Origin: an uncultured Blautia sp.
Lineage (GTDB): Bacteria > Bacillota > Clostridia > Lachnospirales > Lachnospiraceae
DNA length: 14,724 nt
Reading direction: 5' to 3'
Assembly: GCF_934424005.1 (NCBI RefSeq)
Contig: NZ_CAKRXI010000053.1
Coordinates: 1 to 14,724, forward strand
Part shown: positions 6,288 through 12,872 of the stretch, piece by piece
Position numbering within the stretch: the stretch's first letter is position 1
Layout: every line of letters starts with the position of its first letter
Position numbers and translations under genes: made by a program
The notes under the pieces: generated by a model
Database searches by the model: none
Seen by the model: the letters and a program-made list of their open reading frames with translations, nothing else
Told to the model about the DNA's origin: nothing

Positions 6288-6392
6288 ATGGAAAAGAAAC
6301 CGTGCGATATTACAGTCTTGCATTGCGCACGGTTTTTTAGAAATACGAGGTTAGATAAAGCTAACACATGTGCGATTTACAGAACGATCTAA
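6288..6392 (+). CDS. Possible 34-codon leader ORF spanning the attenuator
   Basis: ATG 6288 opens a 34-codon frame (MEKKPCDITVLHCARFF, then RNTRLDKANTCAIYRTI) that ends 17 nt before ATG 6410. The predicted transcription start coincides with the ATG, so it would be leaderless or start slightly inside. The terminator hairpin 6297-6338 lies within it. If translated, ribosome position could decide whether the hairpin forms, as in leader-peptide attenuation. There is no ribosome binding site and no obvious run of regulatory codons, so it may simply be an open frame. Confidence 0.25.
   Translation: MEKKPCDITVLHCARFFRNTRLDKANTCAIYRTI
6297..6338 (+). terminator. Strong intrinsic terminator/attenuator ahead of the operon
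   Basis: AAACCGTGCG (6297-6306) pairs perfectly with CGCACGGTTT (6326-6335), with a 19-nt loop and a T6 tract (6333-6338). It lies about 10 nt after the predicted start of transcription, so it would act on the operon's own transcript. It could alternatively terminate the broken gene upstream. A second GTGCGAT copy at about 6370-6376 could compete for the right arm. Confidence 0.75.
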
Positions 6393-6409
6393 AAGAGGAT
6401 TAATTTTTA

Positions 6410-6453
6410 TGAGAATATTGATTTATGGTGCAGGCGTGATTGGAGGAAAAAGC
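6410..6453 (+). pseudogene. N-terminal remnant resembling a ketopantoate-reductase-type protein
   Basis: ATG 6410, with its own AAGAGG (6393-6398), encodes MRILIYGAGVIG before running in frame into GKS and the methyltransferase start. The GxGxxG nucleotide-binding start is the hallmark N-terminus of PanE/ApbA-type reductases, which commonly begin in nearly this way. The rest of that gene is absent. The simplest reading is a deletion that removed the reductase and left its first 12 codons attached to the next gene. The match is short, so it could be chance. Confidence 0.4.
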
Positions 6454-7095
6454 ATGAAAAACGAAGAATACAAAAAGTTGTCGATTGCTGAATTTACAAA
6501 AGCAGCAGGAAGATATGAAAGTAACCATGCTGGCATATATGAAATGTGCAAGAAGGATTATCCGGATATTCTGGCGGAGCTGGAGAAAGAGCCGTTTAGA
6601 GAATTGCTGGATGCAGGATGTGGTCCGGCTCCAATGATTTCTTTATTATCAGAAAAATATCCAGACAGACATTATACCGGACTGGATCTGACTCCTGCAA
6701 TGATCGAACAGGCAAAAAAGAAAGATATTCCAAATGCAACATTTGTGGTAGGAGACTGTGAGAATTTTCCTTTTGAAAATGATTCATTTGATGCAATTAT
6801 TTGTTCTATGAGTTTCCATCATTATCCGGATCCACAGGCATTTTTTGACAGCGTAAAAAGATGTCTTCGCCCAAATGGAAGATTGATCCTGCGGGATGTG
6901 ACCAGTGACAATAAAGTATTGGTATGGCTGATGAATACACTGGAAATGCCTCTGGCAAATATATGCGGACACGGAGATGTCCGGGTTCCAACAAGAGATG
7001 TGGTTATGAAATGTTGCAGAAGAGCAGGGTTAAAAGTAGAAAAATTTGAAATCCGTAAAGGCATGAGGATGCATTGCGTTGTGAGAAAAGCCTAA
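6454..7095 (+). CDS. Class I SAM-dependent methyltransferase
   Basis: This is a predicted methyl transfer enzyme using S-adenosylmethionine; the substrate is unknown. The start at 6454 has GGAGG 8 nt upstream (6441-6445) and gives a 213-residue protein; in-frame starts at 6410 and 6370 only add the reductase-like remnant. LLDAGCGPAP (51-60) is motif I, which binds SAM; TGLDLTPAMI follows as the acidic-loop strand, then VVGDCENFPF and FDAIICSMSFHHYPD (motif IV region), matching the Methyltransf_11 type found in UbiE-like and natural-product enzymes. The C-terminus ends in a short beta strand (MRMHCVVRKA). It is the first gene of an operon, 12 nt before the hydrolase. A translation product from 6410 fused in frame is possible. 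Confidence 0.88.
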   Translation: MKNEEYKKLSIAEFTKAAGRYESNHAGIYEMCKKDYPDILAELEKEPFRELLDAGCGPAPMISLLSEKYPDRHYTGLDLTPAMIEQAKKKDIPNATFVVGDCENFPFENDSFDAIICSMSFHHYPDPQAFFDSVKRCLRPNGRLILRDVTSDNKVLVWLMNTLEMPLANICGHGDVRVPTRDVVMKCCRRAGLKVEKFEIRKGMRMHCVVRKA

Positions 7096-7107
7096 AGGAG
7101 GCCCGCT

Positions 7108-7890
7108 ATGAAATTTTATGAAAGTGGAGATAATAGTAAACCAGTGATATTTTTATTTCCTGGTACCTGTTGTCTGTATAGTAGCTTTGATCATGTACTG
7201 GATGGATTACATTCTTATTTTTACACGGTGGCAGTTTCTTATGATGGATTTGATCCAAATGAGAAAACAGAATTTTATTCAATGGAAGATGAATGTGAAA
7301 AGATTGAGCAGGAAATCAAGAAAAAGTATGGTGGAAAAATTAAAGCAGCGTATGGATGCTCCCTTGGAGGAAGTTTTGTATCCCTTTTGATTCAACGAAA
7401 AAGAATTCATATAGATCATGGCATCATTGGTAGCAGTGATATGGACGAAGCAGGTCGTCTTGTGGCAAAAATCCAGTCATCCATGGTAGTGCCTTTTATG
7501 TATAAAATGATACATACAGGTGCTCTTCCGAAATTTATGCAGAAAAAGCTGAGCAAGACAGACGAGGTAAAAAAAGAATTATATAATGGATTTTTGAATA
7601 TGTTTGGAATCGGTAAAGGAGGCTGTCCGTGGATTACGAAACAGAGTATTTATAATCAGTTTTATTCTGATCTGGTTACGAAAGTTCAGCATGGAATTGA
7701 TGTGCCGGGAACAAAAATCCACGTATTTTACGCAATAAAGATGGGTGAAAAATACGAAAAGAGATATCGTACTTATTTCAAAAATCCGGATATTCGGAGA
7801 CACAACATGCAGCATGAAGAACTGTTTTGCTGTCATAGTGCAGAGTGGGTGGAAGAAGTAAGAAGGGCAGTGGAAGGTGACAGACAATGA
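7108..7890 (+). CDS. Alpha/beta hydrolase fold protein
   Basis: AAAGGAGG precedes ATG 7108. The product is 260 aa. VIFLFPGT (13-20) is the strand and oxyanion-loop region, and YGCSLGGS (82-89) is the nucleophile elbow with Ser85. A histidine in the C-terminal HNMQHEELFCCHSAEW (232-247) would complete the triad, although which of three histidines is uncertain; the acid is not clear. No signal peptide or membrane segment is seen, so it is probably cytoplasmic. The stop overlaps the next start by 4 nt (ATGA), so translation is coupled to the LCM-type methyltransferase. The elbow sequence closely resembles that of the other hydrolase in the operon (GCSMGGS), suggesting paralogues with related acyl or ester substrates. 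Actual substrate unknown. Confidence 0.8.
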   Translation: MKFYESGDNSKPVIFLFPGTCCLYSSFDHVLDGLHSYFYTVAVSYDGFDPNEKTEFYSMEDECEKIEQEIKKKYGGKIKAAYGCSLGGSFVSLLIQRKRIHIDHGIIGSSDMDEAGRLVAKIQSSMVVPFMYKMIHTGALPKFMQKKLSKTDEVKKELYNGFLNMFGIGKGGCPWITKQSIYNQFYSDLVTKVQHGIDVPGTKIHVFYAIKMGEKYEKRYRTYFKNPDIRRHNMQHEELFCCHSAEWVEEVRRAVEGDRQ

Positions 7891-8693
7891 AAGAAAAAGT
7901 GAATGTGACAGGCGTACCAGAAACGATGGTACAGACTTTGTATGCAAGAGCAAAAGAAACAAAAAAGCAAAATGCAAAGATCAAAGATGAGATTGCAGTA
8001 AAACTAGTGGAAAAGCTTGATTATGACTTTTCTAAGGCGGATAAGGATAATGCCATGACTTATGGTGTGATTGCAAGAACAATTGTATTAGACCGGATGA
8101 TTGAGCAATATTTGAAGAAGTATGAAAATGCAGTTGTTATAAATCTTGCATGTGGACTGGATACCAGATGTTACCGGATGAAGGGAAAATATCTGCGCTG
8201 GTACAATGTCGATTTGCCGGAGACTATGAAGATAAGGCGGCAGTTTCTTCCAGAAACAGGTCCGATATATCAGATTGCAAAGTCTGCAATGGATGATTCC
8301 TACGTGGATGATATCGATTATCATGGAGAAAATGTTCTGGTGATAATTGAAGGACTTACTATGTATTTATGTGAGAAGGACATCAGAAAGATATTTTCTA
8401 TTATTGAAAAATCATTTCAGAAAGTAACCGTAATGGTCGAAACTATGTCACCATTTGTTGTAAAACATGTGAAAGAAAAATCTATAGAGGGCAGCAATGC
8501 AAAATTCACATGGGGTGTTAAGAACGGAACAGAACTACAAAAGATTGTACCGAATTTTTCTATCCTGCATGAAGTCAGCCTGGTCGAAGGAATGAAGGAA
8601 CTTATGCCTGTATATCGTGTGATAGGTAAAATTCCAGCTGTTCAGAATATATCGAACAAAATAATAGTTGCGGAAAAATGTGAGGGATACTAA
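7887..8693 (+). CDS. LCM-type class I methyltransferase
   Basis: This 268-residue protein fits the leucine carboxyl methyltransferase (LCM, PF04072) family, whose bacterial members act as O-methyltransferases, often in polyketide or other secondary metabolism. The family's motifs are visible: an N-terminal SGVPET-like start (VTGVPETMVQTLYARA), INLACGLDTRCYR (85-97, SAM binding), RWYNVDLPE (104-112, the acidic residue for SAM ribose) and VIIEGLTMYL. The C-terminal part is less conserved, as usual. It overlaps the hydrolase by 4 nt and has a GGAAGGTGA ribosome site inside that gene. It is the second methyltransferase of the operon and of a different class from the first, so two separate methyl transfers are likely. 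Confidence 0.85.
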   Translation: MKEKVNVTGVPETMVQTLYARAKETKKQNAKIKDEIAVKLVEKLDYDFSKADKDNAMTYGVIARTIVLDRMIEQYLKKYENAVVINLACGLDTRCYRMKGKYLRWYNVDLPETMKIRRQFLPETGPIYQIAKSAMDDSYVDDIDYHGENVLVIIEGLTMYLCEKDIRKIFSIIEKSFQKVTVMVETMSPFVVKHVKEKSIEGSNAKFTWGVKNGTELQKIVPNFSILHEVSLVEGMKELMPVYRVIGKIPAVQNISNKIIVAEKCEGY

Positions 8694-8723
8694 GAAAATA
8701 GTATGGATAATGGGAGAAAGTTA

Positions 8724-9437
8724 ATGGTAGAACATATAGAATTAAGCGACATACCAGAATTTTGTATGAAAATAAAAAAGTGGTTGAAGGAACGCTATGG
8801 AGAAGAGGAAGGCTGCAGGCGCTGAGAATTGACCAGTAGGCAGTACAATAAATATCTGAAAGATCTTCCTGATTATGGCGGGAAAAAGACCAGTCATGCA
8901 CTTGCGATTTATGGAAGTATTGCCATTTTCTCCATGTATCCACTTCTTCCGGATCATCCGCCAGTAGAAGAATTGCAGGAACTTGTCACAAACCTGTTTA
9001 TGTCAGAATTTGTAAAATTAGGAAAGCTTTTTAATCTGAATCGAAATTTTGATATGTGGCTGATCAACAATGTTTTTCAAAAAGTTGGCAACAAGGATCG
9101 AAAATTATATGCACAACATCCAGCATGCTTCTGTAATATATCAGAGCCTTATGATAAAAAGAATCATGCGGCCAGATATCACTTTACACAATGTCCAAAT
9201 GCAGAATTTGCAAAAAAACATAATCTGATGCATGTACTCCCGCTTTTCTGTAATTCAGATTATTGGGGAATCAGCCAGATTCATGGGACTTTGATTCGAC
9301 ATGGTACTTGCGGGAACTCCGACAAATGCGATTATTGTGTAGTTGGCTCTGAGAATCCTATGGCAAAAGAATATGAAATTTTAAAAGATGAAGCTGGATT
9401 TTTAGTGAGTCGGAAATTGGAAAAATTGAAATATTGA
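8724..9437 (+). pseudogene. L-2-amino-thiazoline-4-carboxylic acid hydrolase-like protein with in-frame TGA
   Basis: ATG 8724 has GGGAG at 8712-8716. The frame reads MVEHIELSDIPEFC to ERYGEEEGCRR (33 codons), meets TGA at 8823-8825, then continues in the same frame as ELTSRQYNKYLKDLPDYGGK to the stop at 9437. Without the TGA it would be a 236-residue ATC-hydrolase family protein (PF14196): conserved CNISEPYDKK, FTQCPNAEF, GTLIRHGTC and KCDYC cysteine-rich segments are all present. A substitution from TGG (Trp) is the simplest origin. Restart at TTG 8829 is possible but has no good ribosome site. The classic enzyme opens a thiazoline ring in cysteine synthesis, but most members of this family have unknown substrates. 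The downstream genes are intact, so polarity may be modest. Confidence 0.75.
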
Positions 9438-9455
9438 AAGAAGGTATTCGTAAAA

Positions 9456-9941
9456 ATGTTATTGTTGCAAAATGTCTTGTGCTGTCTTCTGTATACATTA
9501 CTGATAAAATGTGCAGTGAGGAACGACGGGCGTAACTGTTTATATTTTTATCCAAAAGAATATATAGAAGAAGCACAGAAACGTGGAATTGCTGATAAAG
9601 AAACTGTGATGAAAAGGTCAAAGTGGTTTATGATACCATTTTGTATTATTATATTTGTGGCTCTGATCTTGATTATTTCTGTTTGGAACCATGTTATGGA
9701 TTTTAAAACGGCATATCTTCAAGCCTGTCTTTTTCTTGTGGTCATGAACTGGTTTGATGGTATTGTGATTGACAGATTATGGGTGGAACACAGCAGAATC
9801 TGGCATATAGATGGTATGGAAGGAATTCCGTATGTAAAGCCTTGGAAGACTGTGTTGGTGAAACGAGGGGCGGCTACTGTACTGTATTTGGTGGTTGCAT
9901 TTGTAGTAGCAGGGATTGTGGAATTACTTGGTAAAATATGA
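9456..9941 (+). CDS. Multi-pass membrane protein of unknown function
   Basis: The product is 161 aa with about four hydrophobic segments: residues 1-19 (LLLQNVLCCLLYTLLIKC), about 58-78 (WFMIPFCIIIFVALILIISV), about 87-101 (YLQACLFLVVMNWF) and 137-157 (ATVLYLVVAFVVAGIVELL). Between the third and last lie a polar loop (IDRLWVEHSRIWHIDGMEGI) and PYVKPWKTVLVKRG. The NWFDGIVIDRLW stretch looks like the conserved core of a Firmicutes integral membrane family, which I recognise by sight but cannot name. The ribosome site is weak (AAGG, 11 nt upstream). Position in the middle of the operon suggests a membrane partner of the enzymes, perhaps for transport or membrane association, but the sequence shows no transporter motif. 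Confidence 0.75.
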   Translation: MLLLQNVLCCLLYTLLIKCAVRNDGRNCLYFYPKEYIEEAQKRGIADKETVMKRSKWFMIPFCIIIFVALILIISVWNHVMDFKTAYLQACLFLVVMNWFDGIVIDRLWVEHSRIWHIDGMEGIPYVKPWKTVLVKRGAATVLYLVVAFVVAGIVELLGKI

Positions 9942-9998
9942 TAAATTTCAGTTTCATTAAGTGAAAAATATTTTGTTGTAGAGACAGAGGTGTATTTA

Positions 9999-10754
9999 AT
10001 GATGAATATCCATGAATTTGGTAAAGAAAATAATGAAATTATTTTGCTGATTCATCCATCAGTCGTAAAGTGGGATTATTTTGAAAACGTGATTCCTTTA
10101 TTACAGGAAAAATACCATTTGTTGATTCCGGCACTTCCAGGATATGATTTTGAGAATGATAGTGATTTTACAAGCGTAGAACAAATCGCCTCAGAATTGA
10201 ATGATTGGCTCAGTACAAGAGGTTACAGAAATCTATATGCAGTATATGGCTGCTCCATGGGTGGATCTATTGCATTAATGGTAACATTGGAACAAAGGAT
10301 CAAGATAAATCATTGTATTATGGACGGCGGAATCACACCGTATCAGCTTCCGTGGTTTGTGACACGTTTTATCGCTCTAAAGGATTATTTGATGATGATG
10401 CTTGGAAGGGTAGGTGGCATTAGCTTATTGGAAAAGGCATTTGCAACAGATGAATATTCTAAGGAAGATTTACAATATGTAGTAGATGTTCTGCGACATT
10501 GTAGCAGAAAAACACTATGGCGTACCTTTGATTCCTGTAATAATTACAGAGTACCTGAGCCTGTTTCGGATATGAATACGCAAATTCATTACTGGTGTGC
10601 AAAAAATGAGGAAAAAGAGCGGAAACAGGATATTGCCTATATGAAACGCAAGTTTCCTCAAACAGAATTTACAAAATTGCCGGACTTGGGACATGGAGGG
10701 TTAGTTTTACTGAAACCGGAAGTATTCTCAGAAATGATTTGTAAACTTTCGTGA
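9999..10754 (+). CDS. Alpha/beta hydrolase fold protein, second of the operon
   Basis: ATG 9999 has AGAGG 8 nt upstream; GTG 9990 and ATG 10002 are alternatives. The 251-residue product has ILLIHPS (14-20, oxyanion strand), LIPALPGYD (42-50), the nucleophile elbow YGCSMGGS (83-90, Ser86) and a C-terminal catalytic histidine in LGHGGL (His232), so the fold's machinery is more canonical than in the first hydrolase. It lacks a signal peptide. It closes the operon; the gap to the membrane protein gene is 57 nt and the next reading frame begins 3 nt after its stop. Substrate unknown. Confidence 0.85.
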   Translation: MMNIHEFGKENNEIILLIHPSVVKWDYFENVIPLLQEKYHLLIPALPGYDFENDSDFTSVEQIASELNDWLSTRGYRNLYAVYGCSMGGSIALMVTLEQRIKINHCIMDGGITPYQLPWFVTRFIALKDYLMMMLGRVGGISLLEKAFATDEYSKEDLQYVVDVLRHCSRKTLWRTFDSCNNYRVPEPVSDMNTQIHYWCAKNEEKERKQDIAYMKRKFPQTEFTKLPDLGHGGLVLLKPEVFSEMICKLS

Positions 10755-10757
10755 GAT

Positions 10758-10969
10758 GTGAACTTTTTATCAATAAGAGAACGAAACGGGAAATTCAATG
10801 TAATCTATTCTTATACGAATGAAAAAGGCGAGAGAAAACAGAAATGGGAAACCTATGAAACAAAAGCCGAACTGTTGCCGATGAAGTCGATCCGGAACTT
10901 CTGGCAAAAGTATTGGCAAATCCAGAGATGCGAGCATTGCTCAATTCACTGGCGAAGACGATGAAGTAA
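10758..10969 (+). pseudogene. Tyrosine-recombinase (integrase) remnant
   Basis: GTG 10758 gives MNFLSIRERNGKFNVIYSYT followed by NEKGERKQKWETYETKAE, the arm-type DNA-binding start familiar from integrases of Clostridia elements. After about 10870 the frame no longer makes sense. A second frame reads DEVDPELLAKVLANP and EMRALLNSLAKTMK from 10880 to the stop at 10967-10969, and may be a C-terminal tail. About 250-300 residues including the catalytic RHRY domain are missing, so it cannot recombine. Its presence 1.5 kb from a tRNA-derived attachment-type site suggests both came from one integrated element. Confidence 0.55.
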
Positions 10970-11024
10970 TGAAAAATAGTGAAAAAATAGTGTAATTTTA
11001 GTGGAAAAACAATTCATAAAACGA

Positions 11025-11050
11025 TATAATATATGGATGAAATGGAGGTG
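11025..11050 (+). promoter_or_regulatory. TATAAT and ribosome binding site that decide the fic start
   Basis: TATAAT lies at 11025-11030 and GGAGGTG at 11044-11050. A start near 11037 would exclude ATG 11033 from the message, whereas GTG 11057 lies 6 nt after GGAGGTG. The -35 region is poor (TGGAAA around 11002). Confidence 0.45.
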
Positions 11051-11056
11051 GATCAT

Positions 11057-12157
11057 GTGATTAAGGTTACGCTAACAAATGAAATTTTAAAAAGAATATC
11101 GGAAATAGACGAAAAGCGTTTTTCTCTTAGTACGATAGAAATGCCACCTGTTATAAAAAACAGACTTAGAAAAAACTCTAAGAAAAAAAGTTCCTATGCT
11201 TCTAATAAGATTGAAGGAAATCCATTAACTGAAAAACAGGCAAATGAGGCTATTGATAGTGATCCTCACAAACATTTTTTAAAGCCAGAACAGGAAGTTC
11301 GTAATTACTTTTTGGCTTTAAATTTTTTAGAAGAAAAACTGAAAAAGAAAGAAGCTTTTTCAAAAGAAATGATTTTAGAAGTGCAGGCAATGGTTGAAAA
11401 AGGTGCGTCAAAAGAAAAGATAGGCTTAAGAGGCCCTATGCCGCCTGGAATGTTATTTGCAGTATATGATTCCGAAACAGGCGCAGCGGAATATATTCCA
11501 CCAGAGTATATTGATATTCCAGACTTGTTGGATGAACTTGTTGAATATGTAAATACTACAGATGATCATCCGCTGATTATCGCTGCTGTAGTTCATTATC
11601 AATTGGTTACTATTCATCCTTTTGAAGATGGAAATGGAAGAACCGCCAGATTAATGTCAGGCTATATTCTTGATTATTATGGATATGGTTTTAATGGAAT
11701 AGGTTCTCTGGAAGAATATTTTGCCTATGATCCAGATGAGTATTATGCATCACTGCAAATGGGGTTACCGGCGTTATATTATTCAGGAAGAGAAAATCCT
11801 CCTCATCCGGAAATTTGGATCAATTATTTTTTGAGAATGATGGAATTGTATTCTAAAAAAGTATACGAATTATCAAAAGAATCCGAGAACGATGAGTTAG
11901 ATGGAAGCCTATCTTATTTAAATGCAAAAGAAAAAGAGTTCTTAGCATTTCTATTAAAAAAGCGGTTATATGAATTTACGCCAATTGAAGTAAGCAAAAT
12001 GATCGGTGTAACAAACAAAACAGTCATTAATAGATGTGCAAAGCTGGTAAATAATGGTTTGTTGATTCCAATCATTGTAAAGACACGAGTCCGATCTTAT
12101 CGGTTAAGTGATTTTTCAAAGACAAATGAGAAAAAGATTTTGAAAAAACTGTCGTAA
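11057..12157 (+). CDS. Fic-domain AMP-transferase, N-terminally self-inhibited type
   Basis: Fic proteins transfer AMP (or another nucleotide moiety) from ATP to hydroxyl groups of target proteins. GTG 11057 is preferred over ATG 11033 because of the ribosome site; the product is then 366 aa. An N-terminal (S/T)xxxE(G/N) inhibition motif is visible in SNKIEGN (about 49-55): its glutamate normally blocks the ATP site, so the enzyme would be held inactive (class II arrangement). The catalytic loop is HPFEDGNGRTAR (His about 187). After the Fic core (roughly 85-275) a C-terminal winged-helix (FTPIEVSKMIGVTNKTVINR) suggests DNA binding or regulation. This is the common Fic plus wHTH type of Firmicutes and Bacteroidetes, not a FicT/FicA toxin-antitoxin pair; no separate antitoxin is adjacent. 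Target unknown. Confidence 0.93.
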   Translation: MIKVTLTNEILKRISEIDEKRFSLSTIEMPPVIKNRLRKNSKKKSSYASNKIEGNPLTEKQANEAIDSDPHKHFLKPEQEVRNYFLALNFLEEKLKKKEAFSKEMILEVQAMVEKGASKEKIGLRGPMPPGMLFAVYDSETGAAEYIPPEYIDIPDLLDELVEYVNTTDDHPLIIAAVVHYQLVTIHPFEDGNGRTARLMSGYILDYYGYGFNGIGSLEEYFAYDPDEYYASLQMGLPALYYSGRENPPHPEIWINYFLRMMELYSKKVYELSKESENDELDGSLSYLNAKEKEFLAFLLKKRLYEFTPIEVSKMIGVTNKTVINRCAKLVNNGLLIPIIVKTRVRSYRLSDFSKTNEKKILKKLS

Positions 12158-12181
12158 TAGAATATAAATTTGCCAGTCAAA

Positions 12182-12211
12182 AACGCATGGACAAACCGTC
12201 TCGTATGCGTT
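12182..12211 (+). terminator. Weak hairpin downstream of fic
   Basis: AACGCAT (12182-12188) pairs with ATGCGTT (12205-12211) around a 16-nt loop, 24 nt after the fic stop codon. Only AT-rich sequence (TATATTATTT) follows, not a clean T-run. Confidence 0.35.
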
Positions 12212-12277
12212 ATATTATTTATAGACAAGAAGATATCTTGTGCTTTCGATAGGAAGTTTAATTGAATACTGTTTACC

Positions 12278-12490
12278 ATGATCGAACGTACGAAGCATGG
12301 TGGTCATATAACAGATGTCGATGGTAATATCAAGGCATTCCCCAATTATTAGCTGGAGCAAACAATCAGCTAACTTTCAGAGCTTTACAGAGCTTGACAG
12401 AGGGGGTATTCAGAATAACTCAAATTGAATCGGAAACAGTTTTTAATAGTGTCCCATATGGGTTTACCTTACCTCAGATTGACAGAGAGT
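12278..12490 (+). pseudogene. Degenerate coding stretch of about 70 codons, unknown family
   Basis: ATG 12278 reads MIERTKHGGHITDVDGNIKA before a stop at about 12350. A shifted frame continues from about 12333 as GIPQLLAGANNQLTFRALQS, LTEGVFRITQIESETVFN and SVPYGFTLPQIDRE to a TGA at about 12490. The two parts read as one protein with a one-base shift. No ribosome site and no recognised family. It lies between fic and the tRNA fragment and may be the end of a former element gene. A TTAGCTG/CAGCTAA inverted repeat (around 12348-12372) lies in it. The 12158-12507 gap holds nothing else I can support. Confidence 0.3.
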
Positions 12491-12507
12491 GACAATAGGT
12501 TGGAGCT

Positions 12508-12549
12508 CTCCTAAGCGAGGGGTCGGAGGTTCAAATCCTCTTGGCGACG
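12508..12549 (+). other. 3' half of a tRNA-Arg(CCU) gene: candidate attachment (att) site
   Basis: The stretch begins with an anticodon loop CTCCTAA (12508-12514, anticodon CCT at 12510-12512), then the 3' anticodon strand GCGAG, variable loop GGGTC, T-arm GGAGG-TTCAAAT-CCTCT (12525-12541) and the acceptor 3' strand TGGCGAC plus G. The 5' half does not fold: the bases before 12508 do not pair with GCGAG. A tRNA cut in the anticodon loop with its 3' half kept is the usual footprint of tyrosine-recombinase integration. Since the fragment is on the plus strand, the intact tRNA and the element would lie to the left. Confidence 0.65.
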
Positions 12550-12555
12550 GGCTTC

Positions 12556-12603
12556 AAAGCGTTCGAAAATGTTAGCTGGATTAGCTGACAACGAACGCTT
12601 TTT
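12556..12603 (+). terminator. Strong terminator after the tRNA fragment
   Basis: AAAGCGTTCG (12556-12565) pairs with CGAACGCTTT (12592-12601), and inside GTTAGCT pairs with AGCTGAC (one G-T), giving a long two-part stem followed by TTTTT (12599-12603). It would have ended the tRNA transcript. Confidence 0.75.
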
Positions 12604-12844
12604 CATTTTATGTTGTCTTTATCAACGTGTTTTCTGAGCCCATTCTGAGTGAAATATGTGTATGTTTCAATCTTGAATAAACTGGAAAATAGCTTGCCAT
12701 AGTGCTTAAAATTCTAAAAGAAGTTTTCACTCAAAGATAAAGATATTTTTTTTTCGTGATAGTATTTTTACTGTTTTCTACAGATAAAATTGTAACTAAT
12801 ATCAATGTCAGGATACCTATACAGAACTTATTGTCAGTAGTATT
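12604..12844. other. Non-coding gap between the tRNA fragment and lysR
   Basis: AT-rich sequence with no open frame, ribosome site or clear repeat that I can support. It follows the tRNA terminator and precedes the 3' end of the minus-strand lysR gene. Confidence 0.5.
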
Positions 12845-12868
12845 TTCTGAATCCATGGTAATTCAGAA
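12845..12868 (-). terminator. Hairpin downstream of lysR
   Basis: TTCTGAAT (12845-12852) pairs with ATTCAGAA (12861-12868) around an 8-nt loop, 4 nt beyond the lysR stop on the minus strand. There is no long T-run after it, so strength is uncertain. Confidence 0.45.
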
Positions 12869-12872
12869 ATAA

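Noticed and set aside
8823..8825. TGA as a selenocysteine codon
   Set aside because: No SECIS-like hairpin was recognised just downstream, and this protein family is not a known selenoprotein family.
11033..12157. Fic as part of a toxin-antitoxin pair
   Set aside because: The inhibition motif is inside the same protein, and no small antitoxin frame is adjacent.
12501..12549. Complete functional tRNA gene
   Set aside because: There is no 5' acceptor strand and the bases before the anticodon loop do not pair with the 3' anticodon strand.
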